This document shows, piece after piece, positions 45,426 through 55,455 of a DNA stretch of 64,000 nucleotides (position 1 is its first letter; each line of letters begins with the position of its first letter). The DNA is from Asticcacaulis currens (lineage in GTDB: Bacteria > Pseudomonadota > Alphaproteobacteria > Caulobacterales > Caulobacteraceae): the NCBI RefSeq assembly GCF_028550395.1, contig NZ_JAQQKW010000010.1, forward strand, positions 62,001 to 126,000. The letters are read 5' to 3'. The notes under the pieces are model-generated. The model did no database searches, was not told where the DNA came from, and worked only from the letters and a program-made list of their open reading frames with translations. A program made the position numbers and the translations under genes.

Positions 45426-46703
45426 ATGCAGCCACCTTCGGGCACCCACGCCCCGGCGGGCGCGACGCGCTATCGCTGGCTGGTCGTGACATTGCTGTTC
45501 ACGGCCATGGTCATCAACTATGTGGACCGTCAGACGGTCAGCCTGCTCAAGCCGACCCTGCAATCGGCATTCGGCTGGAGCGAGCTGGACTATGCCGATC
45601 TGGTCTTCTGGTTCCAGTTCGCCTACGCCCTCTCCTATCTGGCCTTTGGCAAGATCGTGGATCGCTTCGGGGCGCGCATCGGCTTCTCTCTGGCCTTTGT
45701 CATCTGGCAGGCGGCGCATATCTGCCACGCGGCCATGTCATCGCTGAAAGACGCCATCATCGCCCGCGTCTTCCTCGGCATCGGCGAAGGCGGGGCCTTC
45801 CCCGGCGGCGTCAAGGCGGTATCTGAGTGGTTCCCCAAGTCCGAACGCGCCTTTGCGGTCGGCCTGTTCAACGCCGGGACCAATATCGGCGCCATTGTCA
45901 CGCCGCTGGTCATTCCGGCCATTACCCTGACATTCGGCTGGCAGGCGGCCTTTATCTTTACCGGCGCTGTCGGCCTTCTGTGGCTGCCCGTCTGGTGGCT
46001 GGTCTATCGCCGCCCGCGCGAACATAAAAAAGTCAATGCGCTGGAACTCAGCCATATCGAACAGGACCCGGTGGTCACGGTCGAAAAGGTCTCGTGGGGC
46101 AGGGTCATCCGTGCCCGGGAAACCTGGGGCTATGCGCTGGGCAAGTTTCTGATCGACCCCATCTGGTGGATGTTCCTCTTCTGGCTGCCGGATTTCCTGC
46201 ACAAGCGCTATGGCCTTGATCTCAAGACCTTTGGCCCGCCGCTGGTGGCCATCTACCTCCTCTCCGACATCGGTTCGGTGGGCGGCGGCTGGCTGTCGTC
46301 GCAGTTCATCAAGCGCGGCTGGAGCGTCAATGCCGCGCGCAAGGTCACCATGCTGATCTGCGCCGCTCTGGCCCTGCCGGTGGGCGTCGCGGCCATGGCC
46401 GACAATCTGTGGGTCGCCGTGGCCATCATTGGTGTAGCGACCGCCGCGCATCAGGGCTTTTCGGCCAATCTCTACACCCTGCCGTCGGACGTCTTCCCCA
46501 ATGGCGCTGTGGGTTCCGTCGTAGGGATCGGCGGTATGTTCGGGGCCTTTGGCGGCATGGCCATGGCCAAATATGCGGGCTTCGTGCTCGACAAGATCGG
46601 CTCCTACACGCCCATCTTCGTCTATGCGGCGACGGGCTATTTTCTGGCGCTTCTGGCGGTGCATCTTTTGATGCCGAAGCTCGAACCGGCCAAAATCGGA
46701 TGA
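45426..46703 (+). CDS. MFS hexuronate-type transporter
   Basis: A 425-aa, 12-TM anion:cation symporter-like (ACS) MFS protein. It has NYVDRQTVSLLKPTLQ in TM1, FGKIVDRFGARIGFSLAF, and GIGEGGAFPGGVKAVSEWFPKSERAFAVG, the family signature of ExuT-type galacturonate/glucuronate carriers. It directly follows pectate lyase, so import of galacturonate-derived products is likely. The start is ATG 45426 with AAGGAA. Confidence 0.88.
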   Translation: MQPPSGTHAPAGATRYRWLVVTLLFTAMVINYVDRQTVSLLKPTLQSAFGWSELDYADLVFWFQFAYALSYLAFGKIVDRFGARIGFSLAFVIWQAAHICHAAMSSLKDAIIARVFLGIGEGGAFPGGVKAVSEWFPKSERAFAVGLFNAGTNIGAIVTPLVIPAITLTFGWQAAFIFTGAVGLLWLPVWWLVYRRPREHKKVNALELSHIEQDPVVTVEKVSWGRVIRARETWGYALGKFLIDPIWWMFLFWLPDFLHKRYGLDLKTFGPPLVAIYLLSDIGSVGGGWLSSQFIKRGWSVNAARKVTMLICAALALPVGVAAMADNLWVAVAIIGVATAAHQGFSANLYTLPSDVFPNGAVGSVVGIGGMFGAFGGMAMAKYAGFVLDKIGSYTPIFVYAATGYFLALLAVHLLMPKLEPAKIG

Positions 46704-46711
46704 TAAAAAGG

Positions 46712-46738
46712 CCCCGGTCGCAAGATCGGGGTTTTTTA
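46712..46738. terminator. Terminator between the transporter and aldose epimerase genes
   Basis: CCCCGGTC-GCAA-GATCGGGG (8 bp stem with one G-T pair and a GNRA loop) is followed by TTTTTT. An A-run upstream lets it act on the minus strand too; the epimerase stop codon lies inside the T-run. Confidence 0.82.
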
Positions 46739-47881
46739 ATCCGGAAACGCCTGTTTCAGCGTCTTCGCCGTGCCGAAGCGGATCGTCGTCACCGAATGAA
46801 AGACCTCGCCCGGCCGCAGCACGGTCGAAGGAAATTCCGGGTGGTTGGGACTGTCGGGAAAATGCTGGGTTTCCAGCGCAAAGCCGCCGCGCGGCCAGAT
46901 GCGATTGCCCGCCCGCCCTTTCAGCGTGCCATTGAAGCCGTTGCCGGTGAAAAGCTGTAACCCCGGCTCGGTGGTCTTCATTTCCAGCGTCCGCCCGCTT
47001 TTCGGGTCCCAGGCCCGCGCCGCCACGCTCAGCGCGCCGGGTTGGGGTTTGTTCAGCACAAAATTATGGTCAAAACCGCCGCCGATCTTCAGTTGCGGGT
47101 CGGCCCTGACGATCTGCTTACCGATCTGAGCGGGCCGACGGAAATCAAACGGCGTGCCCGCGACCGGGCGCAAGGCCCCCGTCGGCAGCTTCTTGTCCGA
47201 CAAGGCGGTGATAGCCTCGGCCTTCAGTTGCAGATAGTGGCCGTCGGTCGAACCCGATGCCGCCCCGCTCAGATTGAAATAGGCGTGGTTCGTCAAGTTG
47301 ATCACGGTCGGCTTGTCCGTCGTGGCGCGATAATCCAGCGTCAGGGTGTCGTCGTCGGACAGGCTATAGGTCACCGAGACGTGCAACGTCCCCGGAAAGC
47401 CATTCTCGCCATCGGGGCTGACATAGCGCAGTGTCACGGCGCGGCACCCCGGCGTCGTACAGGGCTCAGCGGTCCACACCCGCCCGGAAAAGCCCGGCCT
47501 GCCGCCGTGCGAGACGATCCCGCCCTTGAGGTCGAGCACCACCCGCTGCCCGTCCAGCGTAAAGCCACCTCCGGAGATGCGATTGGCGAAGCGTCCGACC
47601 AAGGCACTGAAATTGGCGCGCGCCTCATGCGCCTTCAGGTCGGCCAGATCGAGCACCACATTATCCAAATACCCGCGCCGGTCGCGCACCCGCACCGCAT
47701 CGAGAATGGCCCCATAGGTCAGGACCGACACCTCGGAGCCGCGTCCGTTGCGCAGGGTGTAGCGTTCCACCGCCTCACCGCCCGCCGTCACGCCGAACGG
47801 GGCATGGCTGACCTGTGGCCGGGACAGGCCAGACAGCATCAGAGAGGCTGCCACAAGCGGCAGGAGGATAAGGGCGCGCAT
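46736..47881 (-). CDS. Aldose 1-epimerase, exported
   Basis: A 381-aa mutarotase with a hydrophobic export signal (about 1-25). Catalytic landmarks are NLTNHAYFNL (His), the GGGFDHNFVL sequence and the general-base region ALETQHFPDSPNHPEFPS (Glu). GalM enzymes interconvert alpha and beta sugars; here the periplasmic location suits handling of sugars released from pectin or hemicellulose. It is convergent with the uronate transporter and divergent from hppD. Confidence 0.9.
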   Translation of the reverse strand: MRALILLPLVAASLMLSGLSRPQVSHAPFGVTAGGEAVERYTLRNGRGSEVSVLTYGAILDAVRVRDRRGYLDNVVLDLADLKAHEARANFSALVGRFANRISGGGFTLDGQRVVLDLKGGIVSHGGRPGFSGRVWTAEPCTTPGCRAVTLRYVSPDGENGFPGTLHVSVTYSLSDDDTLTLDYRATTDKPTVINLTNHAYFNLSGAASGSTDGHYLQLKAEAITALSDKKLPTGALRPVAGTPFDFRRPAQIGKQIVRADPQLKIGGGFDHNFVLNKPQPGALSVAARAWDPKSGRTLEMKTTEPGLQLFTGNGFNGTLKGRAGNRIWPRGGFALETQHFPDSPNHPEFPSTVLRPGEVFHSVTTIRFGTAKTLKQAFPD

Positions 47882-47949
47882 GACGGAAGACTAGGCCTCA
47901 CGTCGCGCCCTCTCCAGCCACCTCACGAAAAAGAGACTGGATTTTTTAA

Positions 47950-47960
47950 ATTGTTGCAAT
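47950..47960. promoter_or_regulatory. Palindrome ATTGTTGCAAT in the hppD promoter
   Basis: ATTG-TTG-CAAT is a short symmetric element 37 bp upstream of hppD, in an AT-rich stretch that also contains TACTATATC. It could be a Lrp/AsnC- or other repressor site for the tyrosine operon. No experimental basis. Confidence 0.3.
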
Positions 47961-47996
47961 AGATACTATATCAAAGGAAACAAACAGGAGGTCGCC

Positions 47997-49058
47997 ATGT
48001 CCATCACTCCGCACAACCCGCTGGGTCTGAACGGCTTTGAGTTTGTCGAGTTCACCAGCCCCGACCCCGCCGCCATGCGCGCCCATTTCGAGCGCCTGGG
48101 TTTTGTCGCCGCCTCGCGTCATCCGTCCAAGGCCGTGACACGTTACAAACAGGGCCGTATCAACCTGCTGCTCAACGAAGAGGCGACCGGTCAGGCGGCC
48201 GACTTCCGTCAGGGGCATGGCCCTTCGGCGTCGGGCATGGCTTTCCGCGTCGCCGATCCAAAAACCGCCTTTGAGGCCGCATTGTCGCGCGGAGCCAAGG
48301 CCGCCGACGCCGCCGCTGGTACGCTGGGCGACGGCAGTTTTGTCCTTCAGGGCATCGGCGGCTCCTACCTTTATCTGACCCCCGACACAGATCAGCTCTA
48401 TGCCGACTGGTTCGCCGTACCGGGGGCGGAGGCTGCCGAGCGCGAGCACAGCGTCGGGCTCGACCTGCTCGACCACCTCACGCACAATGTGCATCGCGGT
48501 CAGATGCGCGTGTGGTCGGACTTTTATTCGCGCATCTTTGGCTTCGAGGAGCAGAAGTATTTCGACATCAAGGGGCAGGCCACCGGCCTCTTTTCTCAGG
48601 CCATGATCGCCCCGGACAAGGCCATCCGCATCCCGCTCAACGAGTCGCAGGACGACAAGAGCCAGATCGAGGAATATCTAAGAGAATACAAGGGCGAAGG
48701 CATCCAGCATCTGGCGCTGACCACCGACGACATCTACACCACGGTGGAAAAGCTGCGGGCGCGCGGCGTGCGGCTTCAGGACACGATCGAAACCTATTAC
48801 GAGCTGGTGGACAAGCGCGTGCCCGGCCACGGCGAAGACCTTGAACGGCTGCGCCGCAACCGCATCCTGATCGACGGCAATGTCGGCGAAGAGGGTATTC
48901 TGCTGCAAATCTTCACCGAAAACCTGTTCGGACCGATCTTCTTTGAGATCATCCAGCGCAAGGGCAATGAGGGCTTCGGCAACGGCAATTTTCAGGCCCT
49001 GTTCGAGTCGATCGAACTCGATCAGATCCGCCGCGGCGTCATCTCGGTCGATGCGTGA
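47997..49058 (+). CDS. hppD: 4-hydroxyphenylpyruvate dioxygenase
   Basis: This non-haem iron enzyme turns 4-hydroxyphenylpyruvate into homogentisate. The 353-aa protein shows both vicinal-oxygen-chelate halves; iron ligands are expected at [17 protein letters not shown] and the C-terminal [26 protein letters not shown] motif. A perfect AGGAGGT ribosome binding site precedes ATG 47997. It is the first gene of a five-gene operon, with a one-base TGATG overlap to hmgA. Confidence 0.96.
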   Translation: MSITPHNPLGLNGFEFVEFTSPDPAAMRAHFERLGFVAASRHPSKAVTRYKQGRINLLLNEEATGQAADFRQGHGPSASGMAFRVADPKTAFEAALSRGAKAADAAAGTLGDGSFVLQGIGGSYLYLTPDTDQLYADWFAVPGAEAAEREHSVGLDLLDHLTHNVHRGQMRVWSDFYSRIFGFEEQKYFDIKGQATGLFSQAMIAPDKAIRIPLNESQDDKSQIEEYLREYKGEGIQHLALTTDDIYTTVEKLRARGVRLQDTIETYYELVDKRVPGHGEDLERLRRNRILIDGNVGEEGILLQIFTENLFGPIFFEIIQRKGNEGFGNGNFQALFESIELDQIRRGVISVDA

Positions 49059-50332
49059 TGCGCGCGTATCTCAGCGGATTTGGCAATCATTTCGCCACCG
49101 AGGCCGTGCCCGGTGCCCTGCCCGTGGGCCAGAACGCGCCGCAGGCCGTGCCGTTCGGCCTCTATGCCGAGCAGTTTTCGGGTACGGCCTTCACCGCCCC
49201 GCGCAGTGAAAACCGCCGGACCTGGTTCTATCGTCTGCGGCCGTCGGCGCAGCACGCGGCCTTCGCGCCGTTGGAGGCCCCCGGTTGGCGTACCGAAGGC
49301 CCGCCGCCTTCGCCCAACCGCCTGCGCTGGTCGCCGCTGACGACGCCACAGGGCGCGGTCGATTTTATCGACGGGATGACGGCCTATGCCGCCAATGGCG
49401 ATGTGGCGACCCAGACCGGCGTGACGGTCTATCTTTATGCCGCCACGGCCAGCATGACCCGGCGCGCCTTTTTCAATGCCGATGGCGAATCGCTGATCGT
49501 ACCGCAGGAAGGGGCTCTGAAAATCATCAGCGAATGTGGGGTGATCGAGGCGGCACCGCTCAGCGTCGTGGTGATCCCGCGCGGGCTGAAATTCCGCGTC
49601 GAACTGCCGGAAGGGACGGCGCGCGGCTATATCTGCGAAAACCACGGCGCGGCCTTCCGCCTGCCCGATCTGGGGCCCATCGGGGCCAACGGGCTGGCCA
49701 ATCCGCGCGATTTCGAAGCCCCGGTGGCCGCCTTTGAAGACGAAGACGCGCCGCATCAACTGATCCAGAAGTTTCAGGGCCAGTTGTGGGCCACGACGCT
49801 CGATCATTCGCCGTTTGATGTGGTGGCGTGGCACGGCAATCTGTGTCCTTACCGCTATGATCTGCGGCGCTTCAACACGATCAATACGGTCAGTTTCGAC
49901 CACCCCGACCCGTCGATTTTCACCGTCCTGACCGCGCCTTCCGACACACCCGGCACGGCCAATTGCGACTTTGTGATCTTCCCACCGCGCTGGATGGTGG
50001 CCGAACACACCTTCCGCCCGCCGTGGTTCCACCGCAATGTCATGAGCGAATTTATGGGCCTGATCGAAGGCGTCTATGACGCCAAGGCCGAAGGCTTCGC
50101 CCCCGGTGGCGCGTCCTTGCACAATTGCATGAACGCCCACGGCCCGGATCGCGCCAGCTATGACGCGGGGGTATCGGCGGACCTGAAACCCCATCGGTAC
50201 GAAGGCACCATGGCCTTCATGTTTGAAACGCGCTTTGTGCTGCGCCCCACCACTCAGGCCCTCGCCCTGCCGGGTCTGCAAGGCGATTATGACGCCGGCT
50301 GGGGCGGCTTTGAAAAGGCCCGACTGCCATGA
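49058..50332 (+). CDS. hmgA: Homogentisate 1,2-dioxygenase
   Basis: This 424-aa iron enzyme opens the ring of homogentisate to maleylacetoacetate. It starts [16 protein letters not shown], as family members do, and shows the iron-site region [16 protein letters not shown] and the [15 protein letters not shown] motif. The ATG at 49058 is chosen over the adjacent GTG 49055 since it shares a base with the hppD stop. It overlaps fahA by 4 bp. Confidence 0.96.
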   Translation: MRAYLSGFGNHFATEAVPGALPVGQNAPQAVPFGLYAEQFSGTAFTAPRSENRRTWFYRLRPSAQHAAFAPLEAPGWRTEGPPPSPNRLRWSPLTTPQGAVDFIDGMTAYAANGDVATQTGVTVYLYAATASMTRRAFFNADGESLIVPQEGALKIISECGVIEAAPLSVVVIPRGLKFRVELPEGTARGYICENHGAAFRLPDLGPIGANGLANPRDFEAPVAAFEDEDAPHQLIQKFQGQLWATTLDHSPFDVVAWHGNLCPYRYDLRRFNTINTVSFDHPDPSIFTVLTAPSDTPGTANCDFVIFPPRWMVAEHTFRPPWFHRNVMSEFMGLIEGVYDAKAEGFAPGGASLHNCMNAHGPDRASYDAGVSADLKPHRYEGTMAFMFETRFVLRPTTQALALPGLQGDYDAGWGGFEKARLP

Positions 50333-51615
50333 TCGACTTTACACACGACGCGGACCGCACAAGCTGGCTGCCTGACGCCAACGGCCACGCTGAGTTTCCG
50401 ATTCAGAACCTGCCGCTGGGCGTATTTGCGCCGGACGGGTCCGACGACCGCCGTCTGGGGACCGCCATTGGCGATCATATCCTCGACCTGCGCGGCCTCT
50501 TTGAAGCGGGACTGATCGAGGGTGACGCGGCGGCGTTCGGCGCGCGCACGCTCAACGCCCTGTTTGCCCGCCCGGCCCCTGAGCGCCGCGCCCTGCGTCA
50601 GCGTCTTTCGTCCCTGCTAAGTGAGGCGGCGCATCATGCGGCCGTGTCACCGCACCTCTATGCGGCGCAGACCTGCACTCTGTATCTCCCGGCTGAGATC
50701 GGTGACTATACGGACTTTTATGTCGGCATCCACCACGCCACGGCGGTGGGTAAGCTGTTCCGGCCCGACAACCCCTTGCTGCCCAATTACAAACACGTCC
50801 CCATCGGCTATCACGGCCGCGCCTCTTCGGTGCGCGTGTCGGGTGAGCCGGTGACGCGCCCTCTGGGTCAGATCAAGGCCCCGGACGCCGACGCCCCGCG
50901 CTTTGCCCCCACGCAGCGCCTTGATTACGAGCTGGAGCTGGGGGTCTTTATCGGCGGCGAAAACCCGCTGGGTCAGCCGGTCCCGATAGCCGAGGCCTCT
51001 GAGCGGATCGCCGGGTTTTGCCTGCTCAACGACTGGTCGGCGCGCGACGTGCAGGCGTGGGAGTATCAGCCTCTGGGGCCGTTTCTGGCCAAGAATTTCC
51101 ACACCACGATTTCGCCCTGGGTGATCACGGCGGAGGCGCTGGCCCCCTTCCACACCGCGCCCTTGCCTCGCGCCAGCGATGATCCCGCGCCCCTGCCCTA
51201 TCTGAGCGACGCCGGGGATCAGGCGCAAGGCGGCTATCGCATCCGTCAGGGGGCCCGTTTGCGCACGCCGGGCCTGAGCGCAGCGGTCGAACTGGCGCAA
51301 TCGCGCGCCGAGGAGGCCATGTACTGGACCGTGGCGCAGATCATCGCCCACCACGCCAGCGGCGGCTGCAATCTGCGCCCCGGCGACCTTCTGGGGACCG
51401 GCACCCTCTCCGGACCGCAACCGCACGAAGCGGGCAGCCTGCTGGAACTGACCGAAGGGGGCAAGTCGCCGCTCACCCTGCCGTCGGGAGAAACACGCCG
51501 CTTCCTAGAAGACGGCGACGAGCTGAGCCTGTTTGCCCGCGCCGAGGCCGAGGGATTTGTCTCTATCGGCTTTGGTCCCTGCACGGCGCGCATCCTTCCG
51601 GCGGTCGCGCCATGA
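50329..51615 (+). CDS. fahA: Fumarylacetoacetase
   Basis: This 428-aa hydrolase splits fumarylacetoacetate into fumarate and acetoacetate, the last step of tyrosine breakdown. Recognisable are [51 protein letters not shown] (metal-binding acids) and [23 protein letters not shown] overlaps with hmgA before it and the Rieske gene after it show tight translational coupling. Confidence 0.96.
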   Translation: MIDFTHDADRTSWLPDANGHAEFPIQNLPLGVFAPDGSDDRRLGTAIGDHILDLRGLFEAGLIEGDAAAFGARTLNALFARPAPERRALRQRLSSLLSEAAHHAAVSPHLYAAQTCTLYLPAEIGDYTDFYVGIHHATAVGKLFRPDNPLLPNYKHVPIGYHGRASSVRVSGEPVTRPLGQIKAPDADAPRFAPTQRLDYELELGVFIGGENPLGQPVPIAEASERIAGFCLLNDWSARDVQAWEYQPLGPFLAKNFHTTISPWVITAEALAPFHTAPLPRASDDPAPLPYLSDAGDQAQGGYRIRQGARLRTPGLSAAVELAQSRAEEAMYWTVAQIIAHHASGGCNLRPGDLLGTGTLSGPQPHEAGSLLELTEGGKSPLTLPSGETRRFLEDGDELSLFARAEAEGFVSIGFGPCTARILPAVAP

Positions 51616-51977
51616 CCGCCACCTTGCCCCGCCTGACGCAGGTACGCCCCGGTATCGCGCTGGGGCCGCTTGAGCGCATAACCGACGGCACCGCGCGCAA
51701 CTATGTGCTTCAGGCGGGCGAGGCGCGCTTTCACGGCTTTGTCGTGCGGCGGGGCCAGACGGTGCACGGCTATGTCGATGCCTGCCCGCACGCCGGTCTG
51801 CCGCTGTGCCAGACGCTGGACGATTATCTGACGCCCGATGCCGGCCTGATCCGCTGTCAGTGGCACGGCGCGCTGTTCGACATTCAAAACGGTGTATGCG
51901 TCGGCGGCCCCTGCCCCGGCGCCTCCCTCACCCCCTGGCCGGTCGCCGTGCGCAACGGGCAGATTTTTACCGCCTGA
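51612..51977 (+). CDS. Rieske 2Fe-2S ferredoxin-like protein in the tyrosine operon
   Basis: A 121-aa soluble protein with the Rieske pair CPHAGLPLC and CQWHGALFDIQNG, giving two Cys and two His ligands. It resembles Rieske ferredoxins that feed oxygenases. Its place inside the homogentisate operon, coupled to fahA by a 4 bp overlap, is not explained by the known pathway: HppD and HmgA need no ferredoxin. It could support an additional ring-hydroxylating step or Fe-enzyme reactivation. Confidence 0.88.
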   Translation: MTATLPRLTQVRPGIALGPLERITDGTARNYVLQAGEARFHGFVVRRGQTVHGYVDACPHAGLPLCQTLDDYLTPDAGLIRCQWHGALFDIQNGVCVGGPCPGASLTPWPVAVRNGQIFTA

Positions 51978-52006
51978 AATCTTGGCTATCTGAACTGGAC
52001 TTTGAC

Positions 52007-53200
52007 GTGACCGCGACCCTGACCGCCTCCCCCCTCTTCGCCGCCCTGAAGGATCAGCCGTCCGACAGCCTGCTGGAGCTGATCCAGTTGCACCGGGCCG
52101 ATCCGCGCGCCGACAAGATCGACCTCGGCGTTGGCGTCTATAAGGACGAACAGGGCCATACCCCGGTCATGGCCGCCGTCAAACAGGCCGAAGCCGCCCT
52201 GCTGCACAGCCAGACCTCCAAGAGCTATCTGGGGACGGCGGGCGATATGGGCTTTGTCGAGGCGCTGATCCCGGTGGTGTTCGGTGAGGCCCGGCGCGGC
52301 GATACGGCACTGAGCGGCGTGCAGATGCCCGGCGGCACCGGGGCGCTACGGCTGGCGGCAGAGCTGCTCAACCGCGCCCGGCCCGGCGCGAGGGTGTGGG
52401 TGGGGACGCCGACCTGGATCAACCACTTCCCCCTGCTGGAAGACGCCGGGCTGACGATCCGTGAATACCGCTCTTTCGACCGCGACACGCAGTCGGTGAT
52501 CTTCCCTGCCTTACGCAAGGCGCTGGAAGGTGCGGCACCCGGCGACATCGTTCTGCTGCACGCCTGCTGTCACAACCCGACCGGGGCCGATCTCAGCCCG
52601 GAGCAGTGGCGTGAGGTGGCCGGCCTGTGCGCCGAACGCGGCCTGCTGCCGCTGATCGACCTCGCCTATCAGGGATTGGGGCAGGGCCTCGAAGCCGATG
52701 CCGCGCCGATGCGTGATCTGCTGAAACAGGTGCCCGAAGCCCTGATCGCCTATTCGTGCAACAAGAATTTCGCCCTTTACCGGGATCGCGTCGGCGCCCT
52801 CTTCTATCAGTGCCGCGATGCGGCCCGGCGTGAGCGGCTGCGCGGCAATCTGATCAACCTCGCGCGCACCCTGTGGTCCATGCCGCCCGATCACGGCGCG
52901 GCTGTGGTGCGGCTGATCCTCAGCGACGCGGCGCTTGCGAAAATGTGGTCCGACGAACTCGACGCCATGCGTCTGCGTGTCCACAGCCTGCGCACGGCGC
53001 TGGCGGCGGCGCATCCGGGTCTGGGCTTTCTGACGCGGCAGAACGGCCTGTTTTCGACCCTGCCGCTCAGCCCGGAAGAGGTGCTGAGCCTGCGCACCCA
53101 GCACAGCATCTACATGGCGGCGTCAGGACGGGTCAATCTGGCCGGGCTGGCCACCGCGCAGGTGCCGGTTCTGGCGGCGGCCCTCAGACCTTACATTTAA
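52007..53200 (+). CDS. Aromatic amino acid (aspartate-type) aminotransferase
   Basis: A 397-aa PLP enzyme of the class I aspartate/tyrosine group. The conserved landmarks are KIDLGVGVYKDEQGHTPV, HACCHNPTGADLS, the Schiff-base Lys in SCNKNFALYRDRVG, and LARTLWSMPPDHGA near the substrate Arg region. In this operon it most likely makes 4-hydroxyphenylpyruvate from tyrosine for HppD. GTG 52007 is the only good start that fits family length; it lies 29 bp after the Rieske stop. Confidence 0.9.
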   Translation: MTATLTASPLFAALKDQPSDSLLELIQLHRADPRADKIDLGVGVYKDEQGHTPVMAAVKQAEAALLHSQTSKSYLGTAGDMGFVEALIPVVFGEARRGDTALSGVQMPGGTGALRLAAELLNRARPGARVWVGTPTWINHFPLLEDAGLTIREYRSFDRDTQSVIFPALRKALEGAAPGDIVLLHACCHNPTGADLSPEQWREVAGLCAERGLLPLIDLAYQGLGQGLEADAAPMRDLLKQVPEALIAYSCNKNFALYRDRVGALFYQCRDAARRERLRGNLINLARTLWSMPPDHGAAVVRLILSDAALAKMWSDELDAMRLRVHSLRTALAAAHPGLGFLTRQNGLFSTLPLSPEEVLSLRTQHSIYMAASGRVNLAGLATAQVPVLAAALRPYI

Positions 53201-53547
53201 GGCTGTTCGCCCAGATCGAAGATACGGGTCATGGGCACCCACTTTTCGCCCGGCTGCGCCTTGGGCAGGGGCTTCTGGAATTCCCACATCAGGCGCTCCC
53301 ACGCCTGCACGTCTTCCGAAGCCGCATCGGCGGCGGCCTTGGCGTCCGGCGCGAAGGTGTCGCCGACCTCCATGATCATGAACATGCGATCATGCGCCTG
53401 CCAGATTTCCATGGACTGGATATCGGCCTCGCGGATGCTGCGGATGATGGGTCCCGGCACCTGACCGGGCGCGTGCCAGGCCTTGTAACGCGTGATCAGG
53501 TCGGCATCGTCGTGCAGGTCGAGGGCAAAGCAGAAACGGCGGGGCAT
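53197..53547 (-). CDS. L-rhamnose mutarotase-family protein
   Basis: A 116-aa protein of the RhaM family (DUF718) that interconverts anomers of deoxy-sugars. Family features: RFCFALDLHDDADLITRYKA, the WH and SIREADIQSMEIW stretch, and DRMFMIMEVGD. No rhamnose or fucose catabolic genes are in the window, so the sugar is unknown. The stop overlaps the convergent aminotransferase end. Confidence 0.85.
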   Translation of the reverse strand: MPRRFCFALDLHDDADLITRYKAWHAPGQVPGPIIRSIREADIQSMEIWQAHDRMFMIMEVGDTFAPDAKAAADAASEDVQAWERLMWEFQKPLPKAQPGEKWVPMTRIFDLGEQP

Positions 53548-53656
53548 GGGGTATTCCTCTGAGTTTTAGCCTCTTTAGCGCGTCAGCAGGGATTCGTCAC
53601 TGGCGGCAGGCCCCCGGCCCGCCTAAAGTCTCCTTTTTTTGCCGTGAACGAATCTG

Positions 53657-54997
53657 ATGTCCTGGTACGCCCGCCGCGAAAACTGGTCCGCCAAAGCCGA
53701 TGACGCCCGTGATGCCGGGGATATCGACTATGCCCGCATCATCCATTCGGCCTCCTTCCGCCGCCTTCAGGGCAAGACGCAGATCCTCAATCTGGGGGAC
53801 AGCGACTTTTACCGCACGCGGCTGACCCATTCGCTGGAGGTGGCGCAGATTTGCGGCAGCCTCAACAAGCAGCTCAAGACTCACCATTCTGAGCATCCCG
53901 CCGCCGCCCACCTGCCCGACCGGGCGCTGATTCAGGCGATCGGCTGTACCCACGACCTCGGCCATCCGCCCTTCGGTCACGGCGGCGAAGTGGCCTTGCA
54001 CTACTGTATGCGCGACGACGGCGGCTTTGAGGGCAATGGCCAGACCCTGCGCATCCTGTCGCGGCTTGAGACCTTCTCCAAAAACGCCGGAGCCAATCTG
54101 ACGCGGCGGACGCTTCTGGGTGTGCTGAAATACCCGGCTGCCCTGTCGAAGGCGGCCCACCCGGCGCGCAAACCCGCTTTGATGCGCGGGCCGACCACGA
54201 TCGACATTATCGACTGCCGCGCCTCAAAGCCACCCAAGGGCTATCTCGACAGCGAAACCGATGTGGTGGACTGGGTGCTGGACCTGTTGTCCGACGAGGA
54301 CCGAGCGCGGTTTCAGGCGCTGGACACCCAACCCGACAGCCACCACGCCACGCGGCACAAATCGCTCGATTGCAGCCTGATGGACGTGGCCGACGACATT
54401 GCCTATGGCGTACACGACCTCGAAGACGCCATTGCGCTCACCCTGGTCAGCGAAAGCGCCTTTCGCCGCGCCGTACCCGAAAGCGTCTGCACCTCGTTTC
54501 TCGATGCGCTCAAGGCCCGTTATCCGCACGAAAGCGGCAACAATGTCTATGAAGGCATGGTCAGCGCCCTGTTCGGCGGCTCGGGGTCGCGCAAGCACTA
54601 TGTCAACCGGCTGGTCGGGCATTTCATCACCCACGCGCGTTTTGCCGAAGACGATGCCTTTGCCGAGCCGCTGTTGCGCTACCGCGTCGAACTGCCCGAC
54701 GGGCAGGCGCGGTTTCTCAAGGCGCTCAAGGGGTTTGTGTTTGACGAGGTGATCCGTTCCCCCAGCGTGCAGCATCTGGAGTTCAAGGGGCAGGCCATGG
54801 TGGTGGCGGTGTTCGAAGCCCTGCAATCGGACCCCAAACGCCTGTTGCCGCGCGATCAGTACGCGCGCTACGCCGCCGCCTCGGACGATCCGCGCGTCAT
54901 CTGCGATTACGTGTCGGGCATGACCGACAACTATCTGCTGCGCACCTATGAGCGTTTGTTCGCCCCGCGCATGGGGTCGGTCTTCGACAAACTCTGA
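53657..54997 (+). CDS. dgt: dGTPase / deoxyguanosinetriphosphate triphosphohydrolase-like HD enzyme
   Basis: A 446-aa HD-domain enzyme that removes triphosphate from dGTP or other dNTPs. The metal-site motifs are present: TRLTHSLEVAQI (His), CTHDLGHPPFGHGGE (HD) and DVADDIAYGVHDLEDA (Asp). The start is ATG 53657 (MSWYARRENWSAKADDARD), which matches family N-termini, though the ribosome binding site is weak. It is divergent from the mutarotase and convergent with the Lrp gene. Confidence 0.92.
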   Translation: MSWYARRENWSAKADDARDAGDIDYARIIHSASFRRLQGKTQILNLGDSDFYRTRLTHSLEVAQICGSLNKQLKTHHSEHPAAAHLPDRALIQAIGCTHDLGHPPFGHGGEVALHYCMRDDGGFEGNGQTLRILSRLETFSKNAGANLTRRTLLGVLKYPAALSKAAHPARKPALMRGPTTIDIIDCRASKPPKGYLDSETDVVDWVLDLLSDEDRARFQALDTQPDSHHATRHKSLDCSLMDVADDIAYGVHDLEDAIALTLVSESAFRRAVPESVCTSFLDALKARYPHESGNNVYEGMVSALFGGSGSRKHYVNRLVGHFITHARFAEDDAFAEPLLRYRVELPDGQARFLKALKGFVFDEVIRSPSVQHLEFKGQAMVVAVFEALQSDPKRLLPRDQYARYAAASDDPRVICDYVSGMTDNYLLRTYERLFAPRMGSVFDKL

Positions 54998-55002
54998 GGC
55001 GG

Positions 55003-55455
55003 TTAGCGCTCCAGCTTGGTCGCCAGAAGGACCGAGGTGGTGGTGCGTTCCACCCCTTCGAGCAGGCCGATACGGTCGATAAGGTCGTTGACCTCCTCGC
55101 CATTGGCCGCTTCGAGCAGGGCGATGATATCGTACTCCCCGCTGATGGCGTAGATGGCCGACACCTCGCTCAGCCGCGCCAGCTCGGTCTCGACCTCCAG
55201 ATTGAAGCGCGGCAGGCATTTGATCATCACATGGGCCCGCATCCGCGTGCGCGAAAAGGCCTGCCCCATGCGCAGCGTATAGCCGGCAATGATCTTTTCC
55301 GCCTCCAGCCGCGCCAGCCGTGCATAGACCTGGGTGCGCGGAATTTCGAGCTGTTTGGCCAGATGCGAGACGGTCAGGCGCGAATCCTCGCGCAGCGCCG
55401 CCAGTAACCGGCGGTCGGTGGCGTCGATGTCAGGCGTGGCCTTGCGCGTCCCCAT
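55003..55455 (-). CDS. Lrp/AsnC-family transcriptional regulator
   Basis: A 150-aa regulator with an N-terminal helix-turn-helix (DIDATDRRLLAALREDSRLTVSHLAK-type region) and a C-terminal RAM/ACT ligand domain (MIKCLPRFNLEVETEL ... AISGEYDIIALLEA). Such proteins respond to amino acids. Neighbours include the tyrosine operon (1.8 kb away) and the beta-aspartyl peptide hydrolase gene directly upstream, both amino-acid-linked; which it controls is unknown. Confidence 0.9.
   Translation of the reverse strand: MGTRKATPDIDATDRRLLAALREDSRLTVSHLAKQLEIPRTQVYARLARLEAEKIIAGYTLRMGQAFSRTRMRAHVMIKCLPRFNLEVETELARLSEVSAIYAISGEYDIIALLEAANGEEVNDLIDRIGLLEGVERTTTSVLLATKLER

Noticed and set aside
43623-45728. 701-codon minus-strand frame over the pectate lyase
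   Set aside because: Crosses three real plus-strand genes and has no family features.
55003-55455. Naming the Lrp-type gene as a specific amino-acid regulator
   Set aside because: The ligand domain does not show which amino acid it binds, and no confirmed operator is seen nearby.
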